Assembly (NCBI RefSeq): GCF_900566085.1
Contig: NZ_UPHT01000137.1
Coordinates: forward strand, 1-52,545
Direction: 5' to 3'
Length of the DNA: 52,545 nt
From: Mycobacterium attenuatum
GTDB taxonomy: Bacteria > Actinomycetota > Actinomycetes > Mycobacteriales > Mycobacteriaceae
Numbering within the stretch: position 1 is the stretch's first letter; the number at the start of each line of letters is the position of its first letter. Made by a program: the position numbers and the translations under genes. This document shows positions 1 through 7,559 of this stretch, in pieces. Under the pieces are notes generated by a model. It saw nothing but the letters and a program-made list of their open reading frames with translations, was not told where the DNA came from and ran no database searches.

Positions 1-80
1 GTGTGGCGGGCGATCGCCGAGATCGTCCAACCACGTTTGCGTAGGGCATGTACTTCCACATCGTCCTCCCATGTGAGCAT
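1..80 (-). CDS. IS21-family transposase IstA, N-terminus (cut by window edge)
   Basis: The minus strand opens with ATG at 80 and encodes MLTWEDDVEVHALRKRG followed by a helix-turn-helix start, then leaves the window. The same N-terminus appears at 3279 on the plus strand. IstA is the DDE transposase of IS21-type elements and binds element ends through this HTH. The body, if intact, lies left of the window, so I cannot tell whether this copy is functional. Confidence 0.65.
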   Translation of the reverse strand, partial: MLTWEDDVEVHALRKRGWTISAIARH

Positions 81-186
81 GAGAAAGCGGGCCTCCTTCG
101 GTGGAGCAACTGGCGTCAGACACCAGCAGCTTCGAGGGAGGCCCGCCCTTCTCGGCGGAGCCACACGGGTGGGGAATTTCGATGAG
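1..186 (-). repeat. Left member of a ~180-bp inverted repeat (IS21-type end)
   Basis: Reverse-complementing this segment gives a near match to 3180-3361, with a handful of substitutions. It covers the element tip (GGGGAATTTC at 171-180), a leader, and the start of istA. A second copy of TGGGGAATTTC lies at 193-203. Short repeated motifs at the tip are characteristic of IS21-family ends. Confidence 0.8.
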
Positions 187-202
187 CGTCAGTGGGGAAT
201 TT

Positions 203-278
203 CAGTGAGCGCGGTCAGCGATCGGGTGAATCGGTGGCCACCATCGCTGTCGAGACCGGCATTTGACCGCGCTCACTG
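203..278. repeat. 15-bp perfect inverted repeat, 46-bp spacer
   Basis: CAGTGAGCGCGGTCA at 203-217 is the exact reverse complement of 264-278. It lies between the tip of the second IS21 element and the IS3 orfB. It may be a further IS end or a fold-back structure. I do not recognise it. Confidence 0.7.
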
Positions 279-281
279 AGG

Positions 282-1152
282 AAAATTCTGAGCCCAGCTG
301 CCAAGCGCCGCGCTGTGGACATGCTCAAAGACACGATGAGCATGTCAGAACGGCTGGCCTGCAAGGCCGTTGGGCTGCCCCGCTCCACTTACCGCCGACT
401 GCCGGCAGCGCAAACCCCGGCTGATCCTGATGCCGACTTGAGGGCCTGGCTGCGCTCGTATGCCAGCAAACACCCGTGCCACGGGTTCCGGCGTGGGTGG
501 GCGGCGTTGCGCTACGACGAGCGCCGTGAAGTCAACAAGAAGAAGATCCACCGGTTGTGGCGCCAGGAGGGGCTGCAGGTCAAGATCTGTTCGCCGCGCA
601 AGCGAGCGGGAGTGTCCTCGATCCCGTCGATCGAGGCTGACGCGCCGAATGTGGTGTGGGCGATCGACTTCCAGTTCGACTCCACCGTCGACGGTAAGGC
701 CATCAAGATCGCCTCGATGATCGACGAGCACACCCGTGAGTCGCTGTTGAACATTGTCGAGCGTTCCATTACCGGCCCAGATCTTGTCGAGGAGCTCGAG
801 AAGGTGTTCGCCACCGCCGGCGGCCCGCCGAAGGTGCTCCGCCTCGACAATGGCCCGGAAATGATTTCCCAAGCGCTGCAAAAGTTTTGCGAGCAACGCT
901 GGCATGTCCTATTTTCCGTCGGGCTGCCCGTGGATCAACGGCTACATCGAATCGTTCAATAACCGCCTGCGCAAGGAATGCCTCAACCGTAACCACTGGA
1001 ACACCCTGCGGGAGGCCCGCGTGGTCATCGGCGACTTCAAGGAGGAGCACAACACCCGACACCGCCACTCAGCGCTCGGCTACCGCACGCCAGCCGAGTA
1101 CGCTGCCGTCTGCAGGTGCACCCACACCCCGGTGGCCTGCGAGATCAACTGA
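282..1152 (+). pseudogene. IS3-family transposase OrfB, frameshifted
   Basis: This is a DDE integrase-type transposase of the IS3 family. An HTH_21-like N-terminal part (SERLACKAVGLPRSTYRR) is followed by the rve core. The catalytic residues are visible as WAIDFQ (first D), LRLDNGPE (second D) and GYIESFNNRLRKEC (E). The reading frame breaks between about 891 and 897: the upstream frame stops at 962 and the downstream frame continues from about 892 to 1152. Programmed frameshifting in IS3 elements occurs between orfA and orfB, not between the second D and the E, so this is a disabling mutation. No orfA is present. The element's right tip is probably near 1212, where IstB sequence resumes. Confidence 0.85.
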
Positions 1153-1211
1153 ATCTGGATCACACCAACCCGACTCTAAAACCGGGTGGACTCAGAAACG
1201 GGGACTCGCCA

Positions 1212-1450
1212 CAGGTGTCGAACCGCATGGTGGGGTCGAGGCCGGCTTTGGCTGCTCGTAGTGCTGCTGAGCGGGATTCGCGTCGGGAGACCTCGTCGGC
1301 TAGCAGTGTTTCGAGGAATCCGATGTGGCTGAGTTTGTGTTGGCGGGCCAGTGCAGCGCGTTCGGGCAGGGTGTCGGCCATCGCGCCGAGTTTGAGGGTC
1401 TTGAGAAGGCGGAGCAGATCAGCGCCGATAGGGTCGGTGGCGCCACTGTG
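1212..1450 (-). pseudogene. IS21-family helper ATPase IstB, N-terminal remnant
   Basis: Minus-strand translation gives the start of an IstB helper ATPase: DLLRLLKTLKLGAMADTLPE, then LSHIGFLETLLADEVSRRE up to AGLDPTMRFDT. It then runs directly into the IS3 end near 1212. The Walker A region is absent. The expected start position reads ATC rather than ATG in the natural frame. IstB normally follows IstA in IS21 elements, which matches the istA remnant just upstream. Confidence 0.7.
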
Positions 1451-1625
1451 AGTGCTGGTGATGTCAGCGGGTCTCCTCGGGATCAGCGCCGGGAACGACG
1501 GTCAATGGTGTTGGGGTGGAGCTGAATTCGGAAGGATCGCGGGCGAACCGGGTCGCGGTGTGCCCGACCGCCTGCGGCAGTACCGGCGTGCTGGTCTCAG
1601 TGGCGCGTTCGAGCATGGAAGCGAT

Positions 1626-3038
1626 CTAGGTGACCGAGACGACATCGAGGTCCCGGGCCAGCGCACAGGCCGCCTCGACCCGCGGTGTGCCGTAGCGGCG
1701 TACCAAGCCGAGCAGTCGATAGACGGTGCGCATCCGGGTCCAGGGCAGCCGGTCATCGAGGATGCGTTCGGCGTAGATCCCGACGTTGGGGCCGTGCGCG
1801 GCGCAGGTGGCGATCAACGCCGCCACATCACGCAGGGCATAGCCGGTCTTGTGCTCGGGCAGATCAGCAGGGTCGGTGCTGCGCCCACCAGCGGGCTGGC
1901 GCGGATGGACCTTCACCAGCACACCGCGGCGATAGAACTTCACCAGCTCGCTGTCGGCCCGCACGTCCAGCGCGGTACCTATCCATTGCTCGGGCAGGGA
2001 GTAGAGCGCCTTGGCGACCTCGGCGTGGAAATCGCGGTGCCCCTTGACCGTCTTGAACACCGGCACGTCATAGCAACCGGCATAGGCCAGCAGCTTGGGT
2101 TGTTCCTCGGCGGTGAACATCTGCACCGGCCGGGCACAGGTAGTGCCGTGGATGCGGATGCCCGCGGCGTCACGACACCACCGCACCGCTGCCTCCTGCG
2201 CCTGGTGCAAACTGGTGAATGTTTCACCGTCCCAGAAGTTTCGATGCCCCCCGAGCCGGGTCGGTGAGGAACCCGGCATGGCTGGCGTAGTCCAAGCACC
2301 CCTGGCTGAACCGCGGGTTGACCGCGTCCGCGGCGGCGATCACCGGTTTGAGGTTGTCCGGGATCAGCACCGCGAACACGCCACCGAAGAACGCCCACGC
2401 CGCCTCGCATCCGGCGATCACGGCGGTCAGGGTCTGCGAATACGACAGCCACACGAACATGTGCCGGGAGTACACCGCGGTAAAGATCAGCGCATACACC
2501 TTGCGACGCCGCCCGTCATCGGCGTCGGTCAGCATCCCCAGATAGCCGAAATCGGCCTGGCACTCCACCCCCGGAGCACCATCAGCAACCCGCACCGTGG
2601 TGTCCTTGCGGCCGAAACCGCAACGCTCACCAGCGAACCGGTGCAACGTCCGATACGGGACCACACCCCTGCCGGGACAGCAAGGTGTGGATCTTGGTCA
2701 CCGTCAACGGCCGCTGTTCATTGTTGCCGGCCACCCACGCGGTGATCTGTTCTTCGAACCCCAGCAGCTGCTCCCAGGCCGCGCCGTGACCATCGGGGCG
2801 GACCGGACGCACCGCTTCGGCGACCATCCCGATCAACGCGTCATCGACCGCGCTGAGGTCGCCGTCGCGGCGCAGCCCAGCTGCCTGGGCGGCCTCCACG
2901 TAGCGGCGCACCGTCTTGCGGTCCAGGCCGCAATGCGCGGCGATCGTGCGGTACCCCGGCGCCGGCTGCCCCGCCACCCCCAGCCACACACGTAGCACTT
3001 CCCTTGATCTCATTCACACTGGCCTCCCGAAAAGCCAT
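1626..3038 (-). pseudogene. IS21-family transposase IstA, three frameshifts
   Basis: Three reading frames join into one IstA of about 470 codons. The N-terminal HTH is AAHCGLDRKTVRRYVEAA. The DDE core shows CQADFGYLG and VLIPDNLKPVI. The C-terminal part runs from GGHRNFWDGET to the end, DLDVVSVT. Breaks lie near 3005 (an extra G in GGGAAGTG), near 2660 and near 2250-2275. ATG at 3038 (MAFREASVNEIK) is the likely original start. The gene faces left, with the istB remnant downstream. It cannot make a full transposase. Confidence 0.85.
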
Positions 3039-3114
3039 GCCCGCCGCCTCCGCGACTTGCGCTGTCACGGCGATCGAACGGACAAATGAAAAGACCACCG
3101 ACGCGACGCGCCAG

Positions 3115-3159
3115 TGGTCCCATCCCCCTGGCAAAAATCAGGTCACACTGGTCCCATCC
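3115..3159. repeat. IS21-type terminal direct repeats
   Basis: TGGTCCCATCC occurs at 3115-3125 and again at 3149-3159, upstream of the decayed istA. Repeated transposase-binding motifs near the tips are typical of IS21 elements. This suggests that the right end of the first element lies near 3160-3175. Confidence 0.6.
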
Positions 3160-3179
3160 TCATGGCAGGCGACACATCG

Positions 3180-3361
3180 AAATTCCCCATCCGTGCGGCT
3201 CCGCCGAGAAGGGCGGGCCTCCTTCGATGCTGCTGGTGTCTGAAGCCCGCAGCGCTGCCGAAGGAGGCCCGCTTTCTCATGCTCACATGGGAGGACGATG
3301 TGGAAGTACATGCCCTACGCAAACGTGGTTGGACGATCTCGGCGATCGCCCGCCATACCGG
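3180..3361 (+). repeat. Right member of the ~180-bp inverted repeat
   Basis: This is the counterpart of 1-186. It begins with GAAATTCCCC and runs through the istA start. The two copies point away from each other, so the left copy reads out of the window and the right copy reads towards 3440. Confidence 0.8.
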
Positions 3362-3473
3362 GTTTGATCGCAAGACGGTCCGCAAGTACCTGGACGGGGA
3401 CGGCACGCCCGGGGTGCGTGCCCGACCGAGTGTCAATGGCCATGTAGAAGTCGGTGGTCTCGGTGGCCTCTAG
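3279..3473 (+). pseudogene. IS21-family IstA fragment, truncated after ~47 codons
   Basis: ATG at 3279 begins MLTWEDDVEVHALRKRG, then an HTH (FDRKTVRKYLDGDG). Similarity to IstA seems to stop at about 3420 and an unrelated tail follows to the stop. The 3420-3535 stretch beyond it is unassigned. A minus-strand reading there resembles no protein I recognise. Confidence 0.75.
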
Positions 3474-3535
3474 GGTCTAACGCCCACACCACCTTCAGGG
3501 CATCAGCGGCCACCTCGGGCGACCACGACGACTGG

Positions 3536-4909
3536 CTAATCGGTGGAAACGCTGACCCGCCCCCGCAAATCGGCAGCGATGAGCCGCGCCGCGGCGTTTT
3601 GCCAGTTGTGCAACGAGCGCTGCGGTACCTCGGTGACCAGCCACTGCCACGCCTGGCGGGCGATCGGATCCAAACCGGCTGCGGTGGCGTTTTGCGCGTA
3701 GGCCCGCACGCCGGCGACGTAGGGGAAGTACAACGAGTTGTAGTAACGCCATTGTTCGGTGGTCCCGAAGTCGCCGGCGTCACGCGGTTTGAGCCGGGCA
3801 ATGCCGTCTGCCAGCACCGCCTTGAGTTCATTGGCCCGCTCCAGCGGCTGGTCGGGTGCACCACGTGCGGCCAGTCGCTTGTCGATCACCGGCAAGGCGG
3901 TCAACGGACTGGCGACCAATTTGGTGAGGTCGCCGTAGTGACCGAGCGCTCGGCGAGTGAGTCGAGCGAAGGCATCGTCGTCGACGTCGGCGAGCGGGTT
4001 CACCGAGCGCAGCGGCAAACCCGCCCCGGTATGCCGCAACGCGGCCCGATCGGCGCGCAGCGTGGGCGACTTGGAAAACGCCAGACGGTCCAGGACCCCC
4101 GCCAACGGATCGGCCAGTACCTGCACGGTGATGGCAATGGTCAAGCTGGTGAATAGCAGCACCGTCAGCGCGGTCTGTGCGGTCGGCTCAGAGTTGTGGG
4201 TCACCGCCAAACCGACCAGCGCCTGGCCGCCGAACAACACCGCCACCGCCACCGTGCCCAAAAAGGAACGCAGCATGTCGGCCCGCAGCGCCTGACCCTC
4301 GTCGAAGGCGTCCCACAGCGCGACCGCTACCCCAAGCGCCAGGACATCGAAACCCGTCGACGCCAGGGCCAGCCAGCTGGGTACCAGGCCGAGCGGGATG
4401 ACCAGGATGGCATTGGCCAGCGCGAAGAATAGGGTCGCGACGATCACCACGCCGACAACCGGCGTCGGCTGGGCGGGCCGCAGCACCGCCAGCGCCATCG
4501 CCCCGAGGGTGGACGCGGATATCACCGCCAACATCATCAGGTGGCCTGCTCGCAGGGGGCCGGTGACGCCGCCGGCCATCGTCGCACCGAGCAGGGTCAG
4601 GGCAGCAGCAGCGCCGATGAGAAAGAGCTCACGCGTGCGTGCCCGCCAGCTGTCGCACGGTCGGGCCAGCTCGAGGAGCACCGCTAACCACGCGACGCTG
4701 GGGACGGCGACAAGGTAGATCTCCAGCCGGCTCAGTAGCTGGGCGGGCACATCACTGGTCGTCCGGACCGCGTCCAAGGCCACCACCAGTGCAAAACCAC
4801 ACAATCCGGTGGCCGCCAAAGCTAGCACTGGTTTGCGGGGATCGCGGGCCAGCAGATACAACCCCAGCCACAGGCTCAGCGTGAACACCGCCGCCGACAG
4901 CGCAGCCAT
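3536..4909 (-). CDS. Multi-span membrane protein of unknown function
   Basis: The protein has about 457 residues with a clear two-part layout. Residues 1-260 contain roughly seven hydrophobic segments (for example AVFTLSLWLGLYLLA and VVIVATLFFALANAILVI). The C-terminal ~200 residues are soluble and contain RALGHYGDLTKLV and a W/Y-rich stretch (TEQWRYYNSLYFPYVAGV). The N-terminal half recalls the 7TM sensory region of some histidine kinases, but no kinase motif is present. ATG at 4909 is preferred: the open frame continues upstream to 4954 only because it runs into the 57-bp repeat array. The prenyl synthase gene lies upstream on the same strand, beyond the array. Function unknown. Confidence 0.75.
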   Translation of the reverse strand: MAALSAAVFTLSLWLGLYLLARDPRKPVLALAATGLCGFALVVALDAVRTTSDVPAQLLSRLEIYLVAVPSVAWLAVLLELARPCDSWRARTRELFLIGAAAALTLLGATMAGGVTGPLRAGHLMMLAVISASTLGAMALAVLRPAQPTPVVGVVIVATLFFALANAILVIPLGLVPSWLALASTGFDVLALGVAVALWDAFDEGQALRADMLRSFLGTVAVAVLFGGQALVGLAVTHNSEPTAQTALTVLLFTSLTIAITVQVLADPLAGVLDRLAFSKSPTLRADRAALRHTGAGLPLRSVNPLADVDDDAFARLTRRALGHYGDLTKLVASPLTALPVIDKRLAARGAPDQPLERANELKAVLADGIARLKPRDAGDFGTTEQWRYYNSLYFPYVAGVRAYAQNATAAGLDPIARQAWQWLVTEVPQRSLHNWQNAAARLIAADLRGRVSVSTD

Positions 4910-4922
4910 GTATTCAGTTTGG

Positions 4923-5207
4923 CACGAGGTCGGATTCGTGCCGACCCCCTGCACCCGGCTTCGCCGCGCTTGCGATCAGCACGAGGTCGGATTCGTGCCG
5001 ACCCCCTGCACCCGGCTTCGCCGCGCTTGCGATCAGCACGAGGTCGGATTCGTGCCGACCCCCTGCACCCGGCTTCGCCGCGCTTGCGATCAGCACGAGG
5101 TCGGATTCGTGCCGACCCCCTGCACCCGGCTTCGCCGCGCTTGCGATCAGCACGAGGTCGGATTCGTGCCGACCCCCTGCACCCGGCTTCGCCGCGCTTG
5201 CGATCAG
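4923..5207. repeat. Tandem repeat, 5 x 57 bp (MIRU/VNTR-like)
   Basis: Five essentially identical 57-bp units begin at 4923, 4980, 5037, 5094 and 5151. Each starts CACGAGGTCGGATTCG. A few bases of a sixth unit follow (CACG). There are no spacers, so this is not a CRISPR array. The period is divisible by three, so open frames run through on both strands. The array sits between two minus-strand genes, the usual setting of mycobacterial interspersed repetitive units. Copy number is likely to vary between strains. Confidence 0.95.
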
Positions 5208-5213
5208 CACGGG

Positions 5214-6002
5214 TTACTTGCCGTAGCGGCGGTGGCGCTGGCTGTAATCACGCAGCGCGCGCAGGAAATCCACCCGGCGGAACGCCGGCCAGTGCGCTTC
5301 GGTGAACCACATCTCCGAATAGGCGCTTTGCCAGAGCAAGAAACCGGACAGGCGTTGCTCGCCCGAGGTTCGAATAACCAAGTCGGGATCGGGCTGGCCA
5401 GAGGTGTACAGGTTTTCGGAAATACCGTCTTCCGTCACGGCATCGATGAGCTCCTCGGCGGTTGCGCCGTTGGCAAGCTGCTTGCTCAGCAGCGCTCGGA
5501 CCGCGTCGACGATCTCCCGGCGCCCGCCGTAGCCCACCGCGACATTGACGTGAAACGGCGCCGCCGCGGGCGTGGATTCCACCGCCTCGCGCAGCCGACG
5601 GGCCGACTCCTCGCCGATCAGCTCCAGATCGCCGACGGTACGGACACTCCAGCGGTTGGCCGGGGCGCAAATCTCCTCGACGACGTCGGTGATGATCTCG
5701 ATCAGTCCGGCAAGCTCGTCGGGATCGCGCTGCAGGTTCTCGGTCGAAAGCAAGTAGACCGTGGCCATTTCGATGCCGGCGTCTTGGCACCACCGCAGCA
5801 TCTCGGCGATCTTGGCCGCGCCCATCCGGTAGCCGTAGCTGACGTCGTCGTAACCGGCGCTGCGCGCCCAGCGCCGGTTGCCGTCGCACAGGACCGCGAT
5901 GTGTCGCGGCAATTCGGACCTGGTGGCGGCCAGACCCTGCCGCAGGCGCAGCTCGTAAATCCGATACAACGGCTCTTTGAGCCGCGGTGGGATGATCTCC
6001 AC
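5214..6002 (-). CDS. Short-chain Z-isoprenyl diphosphate synthase (Rv1086-like)
   Basis: This is a cis-prenyltransferase of the UppS family. The M. tuberculosis homologue Rv1086 makes (2Z,6E)-farnesyl diphosphate, which feeds decaprenyl phosphate and cell-wall arabinogalactan synthesis. Visible signatures are IAVLCDGNRRWAR (catalytic Asp about residue 40), then YLLSTENLQR, and the C-terminal PDLVIRTSGEQRLSGFL with LLWQSAYSEMWF. GTG at 6002 gives MEIIPPRLKEPL and 262 residues, the length I recall for Rv1086. An in-frame ATG at 6029 would add nine residues. The stop is 7 bp before the 57-bp array. Confidence 0.93.
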   Translation of the reverse strand: MEIIPPRLKEPLYRIYELRLRQGLAATRSELPRHIAVLCDGNRRWARSAGYDDVSYGYRMGAAKIAEMLRWCQDAGIEMATVYLLSTENLQRDPDELAGLIEIITDVVEEICAPANRWSVRTVGDLELIGEESARRLREAVESTPAAAPFHVNVAVGYGGRREIVDAVRALLSKQLANGATAEELIDAVTEDGISENLYTSGQPDPDLVIRTSGEQRLSGFLLWQSAYSEMWFTEAHWPAFRRVDFLRALRDYSQRHRRYGK

Positions 6003-6156
6003 GAGAATCCAGACTACTGTGACGGACATCAGATTCAGGCCTTGATCCGGGCCAAAATCACCGCGCGCCCGCTCACGTCGTCACCGTCTGCGCCGACCAA
6101 CGCGACTAGGGTGATCGTGACGGTTACCGGCAATACCACACGGGAAGATGGGAGAC

Positions 6157-6885
6157 ATGAGCAGCCAGGCCACCGCAGCACCCGAATCACACGGGCTCAC
6201 GTCGTCCAATGCTGCCCATCACATCGTCGAGGGCGTTACCCGTGCCCTGCACAAACCCCGGTTCCGGGGCTGGATTCACGTCTACTCGGCCGGAACCGCA
6301 GTTTTCGCGGGGGCCTCGTTGGTCGCTGTCTCCTGGGCCGTCAGCTCCACCAAGGCCGGGCTGGCGACGCTGGCCTACATCATGGCCACGGTGGTGATGT
6401 TCACCGTCAGCGCCACTTATCACCGCGTCAACTGGGAATCAGCGACGGCCCGCGCTTGGATGAAGCGGGCCGATCATTCGATGATTTTCGTGTTCATCGC
6501 CGGCAGCTACACGCCGTTTGCGCTGTTGGCCCTGCCAGGCCACGCCGGGCGGGTGGTGCTGTCGATTGTGTGGGGTGGGGCGGTCGCCGGCGTACTGCTG
6601 AAGATGTGCTGGCCGACGGCGCCGCGCTGGGTCGGTGTACCCCTCTATCTTCTGCTGGGTTGGGTTGCGGTCTGGTACACAGCGACGATCCTGCACAATG
6701 CGGGCGTGACGGCGCTGGTTTTGCTGTTTGTCGGCGGCGCCCTTTACAGCATCGGGGGCATTCTCTACGCAGTAAGATGGCCTGACCCGTGGCCGTCGAC
6801 GTTCGGCTATCACGAGTTCTTTCATGCCTGCACCGCAGTGGCGGCGATCTGCCACTACATCGCGATGTGGTTTGTGGTGTTCTGA
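6157..6885 (+). CDS. Hemolysin III / YqfA-type membrane protein (Rv1085c-like)
   Basis: This is a seven-span integral membrane protein of the HlyIII/PAQR-related superfamily. The Zn-site type motifs are present: TVSATYHRVNW near the second segment, MIFVFIAGSYTPF, and a C-terminal GYHEFFHACTAVAAICHY. The conserved His and Asp/Ser residues of the family are in place. ATG at 6157 gives 242 residues, matching my memory of Rv1085c. An ATG three codons upstream (6148) is also possible. It is divergent from the prenyl synthase gene, with about 150 bp between the starts. True haemolytic activity is not implied by the family name. Confidence 0.88.
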   Translation: MSSQATAAPESHGLTSSNAAHHIVEGVTRALHKPRFRGWIHVYSAGTAVFAGASLVAVSWAVSSTKAGLATLAYIMATVVMFTVSATYHRVNWESATARAWMKRADHSMIFVFIAGSYTPFALLALPGHAGRVVLSIVWGGAVAGVLLKMCWPTAPRWVGVPLYLLLGWVAVWYTATILHNAGVTALVLLFVGGALYSIGGILYAVRWPDPWPSTFGYHEFFHACTAVAAICHYIAMWFVVF

Positions 6886-6913
6886 CCGCCGCTCAAGCGA
6901 GGGCCGGGAGCGT

Positions 6914-7160
6914 CGGCACGCTGAAGCCCGATTGCGCACCTCCTCACCCGCCCGCTCCCCGGCCGGGATCGTCGGCACGCTGAAGCCCGATTGCGCACCT
7001 CCTCACCCGCCCGCTCCCCGGCCGGGATCGTCGGCACACTGAAGCCCGATCGCGCACCTCCTCACCCGCCCGCTCCCCGGCCGGGATCGTCGGCACACTG
7101 AAGCCCGATTGCGCACCTCCTCACCCGCCCGCTCCCCGGCCGGGATCGTCGGCACGCTGA
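6914..7160. repeat. Tandem repeat, 4 x 59 bp plus partial
   Basis: Units start at 6914, 6973, 7032, 7091 and 7150 (partial), each beginning CGGCAC(G/A)CTGAAGCCCG. Units differ at a few positions (CACG versus CACA, GATT versus GATC). The array lies between the converging ends of the HlyIII gene and the SnoaL-like gene. The period is not a multiple of three and there are no spacers. It looks like a second MIRU-like VNTR, unrelated in sequence to the 57-bp array. Confidence 0.93.
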
Positions 7161-7162
7161 AG

Positions 7163-7546
7163 CTACAGCCGGGTGACGTCGGTGGCCGACCAGTAGGCCT
7201 TCATCGCGGTCACCTTGCCGCGGTCGTCGAACACCATCACCTCGATGGGCTCCACCCGCATCGCGTTCTCGCCGGCCGTCATGGTCAGCCGGAATTGAAA
7301 GGCCGCCTCATTGCCCGAGACCCGCAGTGACACCAGCTCACACGCCCGCTCGAGCCCCGCGATTGCGGAGTAGAACCCGCGAATCGCCTGCGTGCCGATG
7401 TGCACCTCCCCGCCTACGGGATCCTCCAGTGTGGCGTCGTCGGCGTAGAAGCCGACCAGCTCGTCGACGCCGCCATCATTGAGCACGGCGATGTAACGGT
7501 TGACCGTGTCGGCGATCGCCTGGGCTCTGTCGGTGCTGTCCGGCAT
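7163..7546 (-). CDS. SnoaL / ketosteroid-isomerase-like protein
   Basis: A 127-residue NTF2-fold protein. It shows the N-terminal helix (AIADTVNRYIAVLNDG), the characteristic FYADDATLEDPVGGEVHIG, and the C-terminal sheet ending KAYWSATDVTRL. The family contains steroid delta-isomerases and many small-molecule-binding proteins. The substrate here is unknown. The start at 7546 (MPDSTDR) removes an unlikely 18-residue extension. It follows the thioredoxin-domain gene by 13 bp on the same strand and so could be the last gene of the mca operon. I do not recall an H37Rv counterpart at this site. Confidence 0.8.
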   Translation of the reverse strand: MPDSTDRAQAIADTVNRYIAVLNDGGVDELVGFYADDATLEDPVGGEVHIGTQAIRGFYSAIAGLERACELVSLRVSGNEAAFQFRLTMTAGENAMRVEPIEVMVFDDRGKVTAMKAYWSATDVTRL

Positions 7547-7559
7547 GAGCGGCACGCTA

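Larger units (their letters stand above)
1..3440. mobile_element. Composite of nested, decayed insertion sequences
   Basis: This stretch holds pieces of at least three elements. One IS21-type element (istA/istB on the minus strand, about 1212-3160) has an IS3-type orfB joined into its istB. The two are flanked by opposed ends of a second IS21 element (1-186 and 3180-3440). All coding parts inside the window are truncated or frameshifted. Terminal direct repeats typical of IS21 ends are visible at 170-203 and 3115-3159. The order of insertions is inferred, not observed. Confidence 0.8.

Noticed and set aside
4809..6785. A 658-codon open plus-strand frame
   Set aside because: It runs antisense through the membrane gene, the 57-bp array and the prenyl synthase gene and out of frame through the HlyIII gene. 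It has no domain or ribosome-binding site; high GC and the 57-bp period keep it open.
4923..7160. CRISPR array
   Set aside because: Both arrays are head-to-tail repeats with no unique spacers and no cas genes nearby.
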